A stretch of 64,000 nucleotides of DNA from Delphinapterus leucas (Eukaryota; Chordata; Mammalia; Artiodactyla; Monodontidae). Position numbers and translations under genes: made by a program. The stretch's first letter is position 1; every line of letters begins with the position of its first letter. The notes below the pieces were generated by a model that did no database searches, was not told the DNA's origin, and worked only from the letters and a program-made list of their open reading frames with translations. Of this stretch, positions 25,327 to 37,019 are shown piece by piece. The stretch spans positions 2,704,549-2,768,548 of the forward strand of contig NW_022098058.1 in NCBI RefSeq assembly GCF_002288925.2, read 5' to 3'.

Positions 25327-26330
25327 GTCTGTGCACTCCGTGAAGGTTCTGGGGAGAGGGACACCCCGTTTGCTGAGGCTTTAGAAACCACACGTGTTCG
25401 GTGCTGAGCATCCCAGCACCTTGCTGCTGGGATCTGGCTTTGCTTTCTGGGTTAGGAGCTGCCCTGTGTTTTGCTTCTCCATATGGTTTACTGGCCTTAC
25501 CGAGGAGAAAAGGGAGTGCACTGAGGTGGCAAATGGGGAGACTGAGGCACAGCAGGAGGACTTTAAAATACATCCATTTCTCTCCCAAATCTTCAACATT
25601 GTTTTTTTTTTGCATTGGGCCCTTCCTGTCAACATTTAAGCATCCTCAAGTTTCTGCTATTTTTTTAAAAATCCTCCCTAAATTATTTTCTCTCTCACGA
25701 CCACCCTGTCCCCCCAACTCCCCTTTCTTGAAAAAGTTTTTTAATATTCCCTCTTCCCATTTCCTCCTCACCGTGTCTCAGCCCGCTCTGATCTGCTGGC
25801 ACCCCCTCCACACACACACATACACACACTTCATGAAAGAGCTTTCCCTGCGTTCCTCATTTAGCGCTGAGACACTGAACCCGAAGGCTCTTTTTAGAGG
25901 AAGACAATGTACCACTTTTTAGGTTGAAAAGCAGCACTGTGATCTTCACTTTTAATAAATGTGTCTTGAATGATTTAACAAGCAAGCAAATCCAGGGTAG
26001 AGTGACCTGTACTGTGTAATCAAATCCCCAAGAGAGAGGAAGTTAAGATAATTTGCCTGGAAAAGGCTGTGTTCCAGAGGGTTCTTCAAATCTCTAAAGT
26101 GCTGCCACAGGGGAGAGGGAGGTGTGGCCCCGGAGCTAGGGAAACAGGAAGGGAGATGTTCTCTCATTTTAAGAAATGCTCTAATGGTCAGAGTTCTCTT
26201 AAGAAAAAGAAAGGGGCTGTGTCAAAAGGTAGTGAGCTCCGCATCACTGGTGGTAGTCAAGCAGAGACTATTCTGTCAGAAGTACTCAGAAGAGAGTCCT
26301 GTGTTGGGTGGGGGGTTACACCAGAGGTTT

Positions 26331-26533
26331 TTTTTTTTCTTGCGGTACGTGGGCCTCTCACTGTTGTGGCCTCTCCCGTTGTGGAGCACAGGCTCCGGAC
26401 GCGCAGGCTCAACGGCCACGGCTCACGGGCCCAGCCGCTCCGCGGCATGTGGGATCTTCCCGGACCGGGGCACGAACCCGTGTCCCCTGCATCGGCAGGC
26501 GGACTCTCAACCACTGCGCTACCAGGGAAGCCC
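26331..26533 (-). mobile_element. CHR-type SINE, cetacean form, antisense
   Basis: On the minus strand it starts 'gggcttccctggtagcgcag' and reads 'gtccgcctgccgatgcaggg', then 'cacatgccgcggagcggctg', ending in an A tail (T run at 26328-26338 on +). Flanks acaccagaggttt (26318-26330) and acactagaggttt (26535-26547) are a 13-bp duplication with one mismatch. This form is typical of cetacean genomes. Confidence 0.95.
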
Positions 26534-26967
26534 TACACTAGAGGTTTTTTGAAATTCTGGGGTTGGTTACACACATTTCTCTAGAGGTGTGTCTCCTTGG
26601 ACTTGCGTCTGCCGCTCCCAGCTGTGTGGTCTTGAGCAAGTTGCCCCGTTCTCTAGATGGCGGCTGCTTCTCAAGCTCCAGTCTCATCGGCTGCATTTGG
26701 GTTTTAGCTGTGGATTTTCCTTGGTAGCTTCTAGGAGCAGGGCTCAAAGAGAGCCCAGGGGAGTGTTAGAGAAACCACCGTAATTCCTGTTGTGCGTGCC
26801 AGGCCTTCCACAGCAGGTTTTGTTGGAGGGAAGCTTGGAGACTAAGAAAGTAGTTTCCACGTGTATCACATAGGAAGCCCAAATGCACCTCTTTGGAAAG
26901 GTGGTAAAGATTTGGTGGGAGGGCCTCCCCCATCTCACTTCCCTGTCCTCTGGCCAAGCACATGGGG

Positions 26968-27098
26968 CAGAGTGAGAGAAGCCTCCAGACCTGTAGGAAA
27001 AATGGGGTTTCATTGTAATTGGGCCCCATGGTGAATGGTCCCCTGTTATACATGGTAAATAAGCTCTGTGAGTTCAAAAACACCCGAGAGAGCTTTTC
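26968..27098 (-). repeat. Right arm of an intronic inverted repeat
   Basis: It pairs with 25191-25326, the two arms being about 1.64 kb apart. The loop between them contains the CHR SINE at 26331-26533. The arm ends about 430 bp before the TM6 exon. Confidence 0.85.
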
Positions 27099-27169
27099 TC
27101 GTGGTGGTCTTAATCACAAAGCAGAAAAATCACTTGTTTTGGCTTCAGCAGTCCTGAGAGGGAAGTTTA

Positions 27170-27290
27170 TTCCCCACTTTGCAGTTCAGGAGACTAAGCC
27201 TCAGAGAGGTTAAGTAACTTTTCCAAGGTCACACAGCTGGAGCAGAGTCCTAAAACCCAAATTCTTGCTATTTGGTGAACTACTGTCCAT
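27170..27290 (-). repeat. MIR SINE, antisense
   Basis: Antisense MIR core: 'aggagactaagcctcagaga', 'ggttaagtaacttttccaag', 'gtcacacagctggagcagag'. Confidence 0.85.
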
Positions 27291-27381
27291 AAAGTCCAGA
27301 AAATTCTGGTTTTAACTAAGGCCGTTTATATTTAATCACCCCAAGAATAGAACTTCTGAAAACGATGCATTCCTGAGATGA

Positions 27382-27630
<249 letters not shown>

Positions 27631-27954
27631 TGAGCATTTCCCCAGGCCCTGCCAGCTCTCCACCAAACCCGAGAGCCCTCCATGCTGCCCGGCTAGTTCA
27701 CGGTCATCTTCTCACCTTGCAGGTCTGGGTGAGGGAAAGAAGCCTGTTAAGAGAGGGGCGGCAGGGCACCAGCCATTCCAGGTGGAACTGGAGAGGACCC
27801 TGGGCTATTTGTCAGCCTCTCCCCACCCCAGGGTCAAAGAATGGTCCAACAGAGGAGCTAGGAGAATAATAAACATGATCAGAGTGCGTTCCAGGCTGCA
27901 AAGTGAGTCTACTCCGGGAATGGGATTCAGGCCTCCATCCTACCCTATACAGCA

Positions 27955-28065
27955 AAGCTTTATCCCAGGATAAATGATTGGCCCAAGGTTACACGGCAAG
28001 TAAGTGGCAATGCTGGGACTTGAACCCAGGTCTTCTGACACGAAGGGCCTTGTTCTGCCTTCTGT
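27955..28065 (-). repeat. MIR SINE, antisense
   Basis: Antisense MIR core: 'aaggttacacggcaagtaag', 'tggcaatgctgggacttgaa', 'cccaggtcttctgac'. Confidence 0.8.
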
Positions 28066-28559
28066 TCAGGAATTTCTTTCCTGCTTCTTCACACTTGACT
28101 GTAGGGTCCTGTCCAGTCCCACTTGGAATGGCCAGTGCCCTGCCGCCCCTCTCTGGACAGGCCTCCCTCCCTCCCTGGCTTCCTGCAGCTGGCTGCACCC
28201 AGCGTGGGGAAGGGGCCCACGTGGGGAGGTGAGCCTGAGGGTGTGTGACCCTGGCTGCCTGGTCCTCATGCCTGCAGCCTGGTTTCTACCCTGAGGCTGA
28301 GTCCGCAGAGGCCCAGGGACTTGGCCAGGGTCACCCAGCAGTGCCTGGCGGAAGTGAACTTTGCACTCTGGTCTCTAACTCTAGGCCAGTGGCCTGTTGG
28401 CTGAGGTCGCAGCACCCCTGAATCAGTGCCTGGTCATAGATGGTGAATACGCAGAGAAGGCTGGACAGCACATCTCTGCCCCCGAGTTACAGAGCTCCTT
28501 ATTCTAATGTAGAAACTTGTGGACTAATGGCAGTGAAGCCGTCCCTGAACACAGGTTCA

Positions 28560-29260
28560 TTGGAAAAGGAAGGGTTTTTCAGCAAACAATTCTGAGATAG
28601 GATAAGTATTTTGGTGGAAGTAATTAGAATAGATCCTCACCTTGCCCCACATATGCACCATAATAAGTGTCAGATTGATTCAACAGTTAAATATTTTTTA
28701 AAAGAAAGCCATCCTAAAATGAGGAGTAAAATATTGTTTTCCTAATGGGAAAGATATGGAAACATCAAAATCATTAAATCAGGAAGGAAGTGACAGATTG
28801 ATTCACATAAATATCTAGAACTTCTAAATTTCTGGAAAGATACAGAGGAAACTATTAAAAAGAGCCATCTCTGAAGAGAGACACAGAAGTCAGAGATAGG
28901 GAGACAGGCTTTTTCTACCTATACCTTCCTGTACAATTTAAATGTTTTGTTTTGCCTTGTCTTTACTCTTGAGTACATATTGCTTTTATAATTTTTAAAA
29001 AGTCACATTAATACAAATGCTATCTATATACCTCCTGCATTACATCTCCAAGCAAAACATGAAAATCATCTACCAAGTTAAAGGGCATACGAGCAACATA
29101 TAATATGATACTCAAAGTGTTGGCACCCCTAATATCTAAAGATTACAAACAGGCCCATATGAAAAACCCTAAAACACCAAGAGAAAAATCAGCAACACAC
29201 TCTTAAAATAATGAGCTTATTTTTCTTAACTAGCAAATGAGCTATGGTCTAAAAATGACC
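28560..29260. mobile_element. Probable old L1-like relic
   Basis: This is an A/T-rich block with strings such as 'attgattcacataaatatct' and 'ttaaatgttttgttttgcct', resembling eroded L1 sequence. Family and orientation are not secure. Confidence 0.35.
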
Positions 29261-31504
29261 CCTGTTTGATGCAGGTGAGGGTACAGTGAGAGGGACCATG
29301 TCACAGTCTGTTAGTGGGATGGGAACTTGGACGTGACAGCCACATCACTTGGTTGTCACTTGGTTGTTGTGTGGCTTGAGTGGGAGCATCATTTCAGAGA
29401 ACTTTTGTCAGTGATGAAGTCCCTCCCGTGTTATCCCCATCTTCGAGGGAGGGAAATTGAGGCTCATGGATGTCATTCCTCCAGCTAGGTGTGGTAGACC
29501 TGGACTCTGGCCACTTTCTTCTAATCTCTATCCTACCACTCCACTGCATCCTCCCTGAAAGCTGGCTTTGTGATCGCTTTACCAACCCATTTGTTAAGTC
29601 AGCCGTGTGCTGTATGTGTCACTAAGTGTGAGATGCCCAAATCGCTACGTTTGGAGATACACACAGTCTATAGAGACTGCCACTTGGGGAAACCAAGGCA
29701 ATGAAAGGGGGCAGATCCAACATGCTGGAGGAGAGGCCACAGCGGAAGCCAGTGGGCTCTGCTGTCCCTGGGCCGTTAGGCAGAGAAGTCATTTGGGGAC
29801 TGTTGGACAGAGGGATGTTAGAGAGGTGGGAGGTCAGACCAGTTTGTCCAGAAGAGCCTCTCATCCTTCAAGGCATTCACAGGATGTGGGTCTGGGGAAT
29901 GAGATGTAGCACACTGTCAGCCACGATACAAAATAGAACCACGGGTAAGAAGAGAAGGGCGCAGGCACAGGGAGAGCAGCGGGCAGACCTCTGGTCTGGG
30001 TTGAGTGTGACACCCTCCGGATGCTGGAGAGGGAAGCTGTCTGCGTACAGCTGTCAGCACATCAGCAGCCAGCGTCCAGCGCGGGCCCTCTGTGCTGGGC
30101 GTTGTGGAAATCTCTAGGTCACTGTCCATCACCTCCAGCTTGGCCATCAGCTCCATGAGGACACAGTCTGGGTCCTCTTGTTCACCACCATTCCTCAAGC
30201 CTAGGTGAACACTGGCTGAAGTGTAAGGAAGCAAGGAAGGAGCCACACCATTATACAGATGAGGAAACGGAGACAGGGGCTAGGCCACTTGCTCGATGGA
30301 ACGTGGCTTTGAACCTGGGCCTTTCTGGCTCCTGCACCCCTATCCCTCACTCCCAGGCCTGGCCAGTTCTTCCCCAACTACTACAGTCAACAAGGATTTG
30401 GCCGAGAATGCGTCGTTATCAGGCTGGGATATCATGCCTCGTCTCAGGGCAGTGGCAATGGCAACTTTCTTCCTCGCCAAGCAGGTGGGTGAAATATGCT
30501 GACTGCCCCAGATCCCTTCTGCTTCCCCCTCCAACAGGCAGGTTTTTTCCCCTCCTGTCAGTAGCAGAAAGCAAATCCCCTAGGTGACATTGCAAAATCT
30601 GAGGGCTCCTTTTATTTCTGTTTCCAAATTTTTCCCTGAGCACATCTTCCCAACTCAGAGGGAGTAAATTAATACCCTGTCTTCCGACAGCATAATAGCT
30701 TCTGGAGGTCTTCAAAGCCCAGCTCAGCTCCTGCCAACTTCAAAGCGCTTCTTACGTAGCTCTTCACCTAGAAGGTGCCCCGTGGGGAAGGAATTAGAGG
30801 GCTGGAGATGGAGCAAACCAGATGGGGAAAATCCTCACTTCAGAACACAGGCCGCTAAGCTCTCTCTGCTTGGAGGTTGGGGTGCTCCGAGGAAGGGGGT
30901 GCAGGGCACAGGACTGGAAGCACCTCGGGTCTGCTCAGAGCTTCTGTCCCTCTGTGATGTGAGGAAGTCACTCAGGGTGGAGGGGGGGCGGGGAACCTTG
31001 CAATAAGGGACATTTGTTTTCAACAGCCACATGGACGCCCAAAGATTGTTTTCCAAAAGTCAGGATTTAGAAATCTGAATTCTTAGGGAGCATTGTTACT
31101 GTGTAGCTCCTAGAAAAAGAGTGGGCTTTGGTGTTTGAGACAACTAGATTCACATCCCAGCTTCCCCAGCAGATGACAAAAGAGTTTGAGTGTGTGACTA
31201 TCCTCCCTGGGCCTCGGGATTCAGTGACAATATTCAACACTGCAGGTCCAAAAAACACAGGAGAATTCCAGAATGGAGAGGCTATGGAGAAAAAACTTTG
31301 CTCACCAGTGCTGCCTTGTTTTGGACTGTTGGATAAGTCAGGGGCCAGAAACAGGCATGCAGGGCAGAATTACCCCAGCCTTAGGAATAACTTTGCCCTC
31401 CTGGGCTGAGCTGAATTTCCCTTAGAGAGGAGGTGATCAGTCTTGCAGATAAAGTCTCCAGGCCTGCCAGCCCAGCCTCTGTCCACAGTGCCAGAAGAGT
31501 TCTT

Positions 31505-31960
31505 TAAAGGGACCTGTATCAGTCACTCACTGCCACAAGAATGCTGTGTAACAAGCAGCCCCAGAACTCAGTAGCTCACCACAACAAGCATTCGCTTTTA
31601 TTGCTCACCAGTCTGCTGGTCAGCTGGGCACTCTCTCCTTCAGGCTGTGGGTTGGGCAGGTTTGGCTCCAGGGTCCAGGCCAGGCTCAAGCCTGCTCCAT
31701 GTGTACATTCTGGGGTCCAGGCTGCAGGGACAGCAGCTCCCCTGGAAAAGTCCTTCTCATGGCACATCACAGAAGGGATAAAGGACAAGACCAGTTGCAC
31801 AAGCACATCTCAAGCCTCCACTTGTGTCACACCTGCTGATAGCTCATTGGCCAAAGCAAGTCACGTGGCTAAGCCCAAAGTCATTGGGGCAGGGAAATAT
31901 ACTCTACCCCAAGGAAGAAGGTATGGAAGTGACCACTTGCTGAAAAATGACTTAATCAAT
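31505..31960 (+). repeat. Ancestral mammalian repeat, family not assigned
   Basis: The strings 'tgccacaagaatgctgtgta', 'cagtagctcaccacaacaag', 'ctcattggccaaagcaagtc' and 'acgtggctaagcccaaagtc' belong to a common ancestral mammalian repeat. A 206-codon open frame here has no protein family support. Confidence 0.5.
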
Positions 31961-33399
31961 CACAAGGCCCAAGAGACCCTCTTATCCAAGCCACCTTGTC
32001 ATATAGCTGGTAAGGTCAGGCCCAGAGAGAAGGTATTGCAAGGGGAATTGGAACCCAAGACTCCTGACCCCCAGTCTAATGCTCTTTCCACCATGCCCTT
32101 GATTCCCAGGGTCAATGCAATGCAATGCAACTGGGGGTCACAGTCACCAACATCAGTGTAACCTTTGGTTGCATTACAAAAAGTATGGTGTCAGGAGAAG
32201 AGGAGGTGAGAGTCCTGCTCTGTTCTTGAGTCTGGTGCTCAGTCCTGGATGTGACATTGGAAAAGGGTCTGGAGAAGCTGGAGTGAATTTCAGATCACCA
32301 GCAGGATGAGGAACACTGATAAGGGAACTGGGAGGTCTAAATGAGCGAGCTAAAACCTCAGGGGGATCTGAAGGGGATATCTTCAGATCTTTAGGCTGTT
32401 TGGGAGGGTAGAACTAAAACTCCCCAGAGGAGGTGGATTTGGGTCGAACCCAGCATGAGGAAGTTCTTACACTGTGAGCGGCAAGAGCGGTCCGGGAAGA
32501 AAAGCGCCACGGAGCAAGGTGACTGGTCCTGCTTGCTAGGGTGGGAGCAGAGGCCAGCTCGCCGCCATTGCAGGGATGCTCCAGGCTGGTCATGCTTCAG
32601 GGAGGAGATTGGACAAAACACCCAGAGCCCCTCCCTTTGAAGTGGAGCATCACAGGTGTTGTAAGCCCGATTCCTATGTGTACGCTCTGTGGCGGCTGAG
32701 ATCCTGAGAGGCTGATTCCCTGACCCATCTGAGTGAGGATGCACAGCCCGAGGTTGAAGGGACCCGGATGCGAGGGTTCCATCTTCTTCATCTTGGCAAA
32801 ACCCTGTCATTTGTAGTCTGAAATCTCCTTGATCACGGCTTTATGCTGCTGCTTCTTTGCTGTGAGCCCTTCCCAAGAGCAGGGAGCAGTCACTGCTCTG
32901 GTGAAGCCCCCATGAGGAGTCTGGCCTGGGAGGGGCTGCCCCTCGCAGCAGAAGAGCAGACGCTTGCAGTGAGGTCTGGGAGATGCCACTCTGGTAAAGA
33001 GCTGGGCCAGGAGGGGTGTGTCTCCCAAGGCTGCTCCACTGTCGGGGAAGCAGTCCTTTCTCTCAGAGGCTTATATCCTCATGTTTTGAGCTCCTAGAAA
33101 ATCAACCCTCTCTTGCTTCCCTTGGTTTTCTCTCCTACCAGGAATTTGGAGGAGTGATGGTTTGTCTCCAAGTCTTTCCTCACCGGTTGTGCATTTTCTC
33201 ACTTGCCAGCTTCCCTTCCTTCCCACCCCCTCTCCATGCTTCTGGTCTGTGACCTACCTTACCTTCTAGAAATGCAGGACAAACTGTGTGATCGTGGGCC
33301 AGCCACCTACGCTCTCTGAACCACAAGGGCTTCCTCAGGCAGTGGGACAGCCATGGTGCTCAGAACATTCCAGTACTGCACTGGTTCCACCCACCCTGA

Positions 33400-33576
<177 letters not shown>

Positions 33577-33784
33577 TGATCTTCCTCAACTCGCTCTTCT
33601 CCTGGGCTCAGGTCTCAGGAGGGGGCCCACTGTCCATCCACAAACCAGGCTCCTGGGAGGGAGCCACCAGCCCAGAGAACCGTCACCTGGTCGACCACAG
33701 GAGCTTTCACTGGCCTCCCTGCCTCCCCTGTTGTCCCCTCTGTTCCATGCACCTCTGACCCTGCAGAGTGATTTTTTTTTTTTC

Positions 33785-34060
33785 AAAATGCAAACCTGGA
33801 CATGTCCTTCCCTGACGAACTGCCTGTTTTGGCTTCTCCTAGGGCTGACCTCTCAGTGTGGCCCCCAAGGCCCTGCACTGCCCAGCTCCTGCGGTCTCTC
33901 ACCCTCCACCTTGCTCCCCTGTGCTCACTCTGCCCCACCACACTGTGGTCTGCTTTCACTTCTGCAACATCTCTCTCTCCCTCCCTGCCACCCCAGGGCC
34001 TTTGCACGTGCTGTTCCCTCTGCTTGGAGGACCTCTTTCCCTTTCCTTGTTCTAGATGTA
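33785..34060 (+). mobile_element. L2 LINE relic
   Basis: Clear L2 order: 'caaggccctgcactgcccag', 'ctgtgctcactctgccccac', 'cccagggcctttgcacgtgc', 'tgttccctctgcttggagga'. A (T)13 run precedes it at 33770. Confidence 0.8.
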
Positions 34061-34679
34061 GAATCACCACGAGTGTGACATTCCTAGTGTAAGATGACAT
34101 GTGTTTGTATCAAACACACCACAGGTAGGGTTATTGCTACGAAGGTAATTGTGCAAAATGGTGAATAACTCTCCCCTTGATTTACATTTTTTTGAATTCT
34201 GGGAAAATTCAATGTATAGTTAAAAGTACAAAAATAGTTTGTGTTTCCATAACAGAGTTAGCCTCTCACCTCCAATACATCTAAATAGGGTTTTCACCTG
34301 CAAGAATGTCTGGTAGGACAGTTAGGCAGGAGCGTCACAGGGGGCCCAGCCTCCCTGGCCTCCATCTACTCAATGCTGGTCACGCCCTCCATTTGTCATG
34401 ACGCACCCCTGGGGCTTCGTTCCCTCCACTGAATACACTAGTCTAGGGTGCGGCTGCTTTTGCCTGGCGCGCACAGAGAGGGAAGCACCACTCTGACCCA
34501 TCAAGCTGGGCAGGGTGGTAGATGTGGACACTGGGGCAGGAAGCTGGTTGCCAAGCTCTGCTTCATGACCACATGGGCTCCACCTTCCTTTGCATGGTGT
34601 CTGTCAGAGGGACAGACAGTCCCTGCTGAAATCAGGGGGCCAGAGCTGGACCAGAGGATATTAATATGATCGAAGCTGT

Positions 34680-34880
34680 CAATCATCGAGCGCCTGCTCT
34701 GGGCACAAACTGTCTCATATGATCCTCGACTCAGCCCTCCGAGGTGGCAGTTTTGCTATCCCCACTTTACAGATGAGAAAGCTGAGGCTCAGAGACGTGC
34801 CATCACTTATCCAAGGTCACACAGACTGGAAAGAACAGGGCTAGATTTAATCTAGGCCATGCTCTCACCACTCCATCCCG
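34680..34880 (-). repeat. MIR SINE, antisense
   Basis: Full antisense MIR core: 'ctttacagatgagaaagctg', 'aggctcagagacgtgccatc', 'ccaaggtcacacagactgga'. Confidence 0.85.
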
Positions 34881-34984
34881 TTGCCCACTGGGGGCAGGCA
34901 CCTCGCACTTCACAAAACATTCATGTTCCTCCCTCGCATTAAACCATGGGGCAGCCCTGTGAGGAGGCAGCATTACCTTCTCTA

Positions 34985-35025
34985 TGCGACTTTTGCCCTC
35001 TCTGAGGGACCTTTGCCCTCTCTGA
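34985..35025 (+). repeat. Two-copy 20-bp tandem duplication
   Basis: 'tttgccctctctgagggacc' is followed directly by 'tttgccctctctgagaatct', a small local duplication. Confidence 0.8.
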
Positions 35026-35179
35026 GAATCTGCTTCCTCCTCTGTAAAATGAGCAAACTAATTCCCACCTCAGGTGTTGAGTGCTATAGGATATCTACAG
35101 CACTATTGTTATCCTTTTTATCGTTATTTCCGTTTTACAGATGAAGCTCAGAGAAGAGTCATGGAGAGAAAGCAAAAGA

Positions 35180-35500
35180 GCCAGCTAGAAATAAATTTTA
35201 TTGTTTTTTTTTTTCTTATTTCAAATTGAAAGCACATTCACTGTAGAAAAATGCTGAAATATTGACAAAGGAAAGTCTCCGATCTGAATCTCACTACACT
35301 TTGGGGTTCTCCTGCCAGGATTTTCCATACATACATAGCTATATCTATATTAATGAAAACTAGATCATATTAGGTTGCATTTTTCGATTCACCATAAAGC
35401 ATGAGAGCTTTCTGCCACAGTAAATAAAGATCTCAATCATGAGTTTTGATGGCTGTGTAGTATTCCACTGAATGGATGTACCATAATTGATTTACTGTGT
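35180..35500 (-). mobile_element. Old L1-like relic, antisense
   Basis: The strings 'gctgtgtagtattccactga' and 'atggatgtaccataattgat' are typical of antisense L1 3' regions. The left part is diverged. Confidence 0.5.
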
Positions 35501-35780
35501 CTCACTTGTCAGGCCCTGGGGTGGTTGTTCATATACTACCTCATGAAATGCTCATAGCACCTTTGCAAGGCATGCTTTATCAAGGCCTGCATTTGTGGCT
35601 GTGCAGAATATGCCCTGCACAACTCCAGGGGGCGTCATTCACATAGACAGCAGTCCTGGACTTTATACTGCCCATTACAGACGAGGACTCTGTAACTCAG
35701 AGCATGAAGTGGGTCCCCTAAGGCCACACAGCCCATAGGTGGTACAGCCTGGCTCTAGCCTCTTCTGCTTCACCCTCCTG
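35500..35780 (-). repeat. MIR-like relic, antisense, interrupted
   Basis: Fragments of antisense MIR: 'atactacctcatgaaatgct', then 'attacagacgaggactctgt' and 'aaggccacacagcccatagg'. Confidence 0.5.
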
Positions 35781-35970
35781 TGTCACTCCTGGTGCCAAGC
35801 AGGTAAGCCTGCTCTATGGTTAGGGGTGTGAATCAGACCAAGATCCCCTTTAGGAGTTCCCGCCATTTGGATAAATTGCATGTTGTAAGTATGTAGCCCC
35901 CCCCACTCACCCTTCTCAGCAGGTTCTTACAGGGAAATTTACAACTTTAATTACCTAATTAGAAGGAAGG

Positions 35971-36249
35971 TGTTTTTTTTTTTTTTTTGAACATCTTTAT
36001 TGGAGTATAATTGCTTGTGTTAGTTGTGTTAGTTTCTACTGTATAACGAAGTGAATCAGCTATATGTATATGCATATCCCCATATCCCCTCCCTCTTGCA
36101 TCTCCCTCCCACCCTCCCTATCCCACCCTCCCTATCCCACCCCTCTAGGTGGTCTCAAAGCACCGAGCTGATCTCCCTGTGCTCTGCAGCTGCTTCCCAC
36201 TATCTATTTTACATTTGGTAGTGTATATATGTCCATGCCACTCTCTCAC
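35971..36249 (-). mobile_element. L1 3' end, 5'-truncated, antisense, with TSD
   Basis: It is the reverse complement of the same 3' UTR type as 962-1259: 'atctttattggagtataatt', 'aacgaagtgaatcagctata', 'agcaccgagctgatctccct'. A (T) run starts it. Flanks 'tagaaggaagg' (35960-35970) and 'tagaaagaagg' (36250-36260) form an 11-bp duplication with one mismatch. The C-rich block at 36100-36143 is the complement of the L1 G-quadruplex region, here slightly expanded in tandem. Confidence 0.92.
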
Positions 36250-36260
36250 TAGAAAGAAGG

Positions 36261-36905
36261 GTTTAAAGTAAAAAAAGTTTTTATTGGAAGAAGCTGAAAA
36301 AAAAGTACAAATTAAACCCAGAGTAAGTAGAAGCAAAGAGATAATAAAGGTGCGCTCGCTTGAGCAGCACATATACTAAAATTGAAACAATACAGAGAAG
36401 ATTAGCATGGCCCCTGCAAGGATGACACGCAAATTTGTGAAGCGTTCCATATTTTAAAAATAAATAGTAAAGTTAAGACATACAAACAATAGAGAAAATT
36501 TTCAAAGCCAAAATTTGGTATTAGAAAAGATAGCAAAATTTATAACACCCTGGCAAGACTAATTAAGGAAGAAAACAGGAGAAAACACAAATTACTGATA
36601 TCAGGAATGGAAGAGGAGATATGGCTACAGATACTGTAGACATTAAAAATGAGAATAAGGCAATATCATGAACAACTTAATGTAAATTAAATGGACAGAT
36701 TCCTAAAAATCCATAATTTACTTAAACTGAGTCAAGAAGAAATAGAAAAACTAAATGGCTGTATATTTTGAAAAGAAATTGAATTCATTGTCAAAAATCT
36801 TTCTGCCAAGAAGACTCCAAGCCCTGCTGGTTTCACTGGCGAGTTCTACCAACTGTTTAAAGAAGAAATAACATCCCTCTTACACAAACTCTTTTAAAAA
36901 TTAGA
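36261..36905 (+). mobile_element. L1 ORF2 fragment, sense, hosting a U6 pseudogene
   Basis: L1 ORF2 strings flank the U6 copy: 'aaaagtacaaattaaaccca' before it, and 'aattactgatatcaggaatg' and 'actccaagccctgctggttt' after it (the latter is the conserved reverse-transcriptase lead-in). No open frame persists. Confidence 0.75.
36350..36455 (+). pseudogene. U6 snRNA retropseudogene
   Basis: It covers full-length U6: 'gcagcacatatactaaaatt', 'acagagaagattagcatggc', 'aaggatgacacgcaaatt', 'gtgaagcgttccatatttt'. It differs from functional U6 by an insertion near the 5' stem, GAG for CGG in the first loop, loss of GC in the 'cctgcgcaagg' region, and point changes (GAAACAAT for GGAACGAT). No U6 promoter element was seen upstream; L1 sequence is there instead, so it is not expected to be expressed. 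Confidence 0.95.
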
Positions 36906-37019
36906 GAAAGTAAGAGTATCTGAGGACGACAGCTATATAGCTACATATATCCCCATTTTTTTCCCCAAAAAAGAAAAAAACAAGAAGGGAAAAGAATATT
37001 CTACAGAAAACCATGCCCC

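Noticed and set aside
31541..32161. 206-codon open frame on the + strand
   Set aside because: It begins inside an ancestral interspersed repeat and runs into unique intron. There is no homology and no splice or promoter context.
36350..36455. Functional U6 snRNA gene
   Set aside because: It carries an internal deletion and several substitutions at conserved U6 positions and has L1 sequence where the promoter should be.
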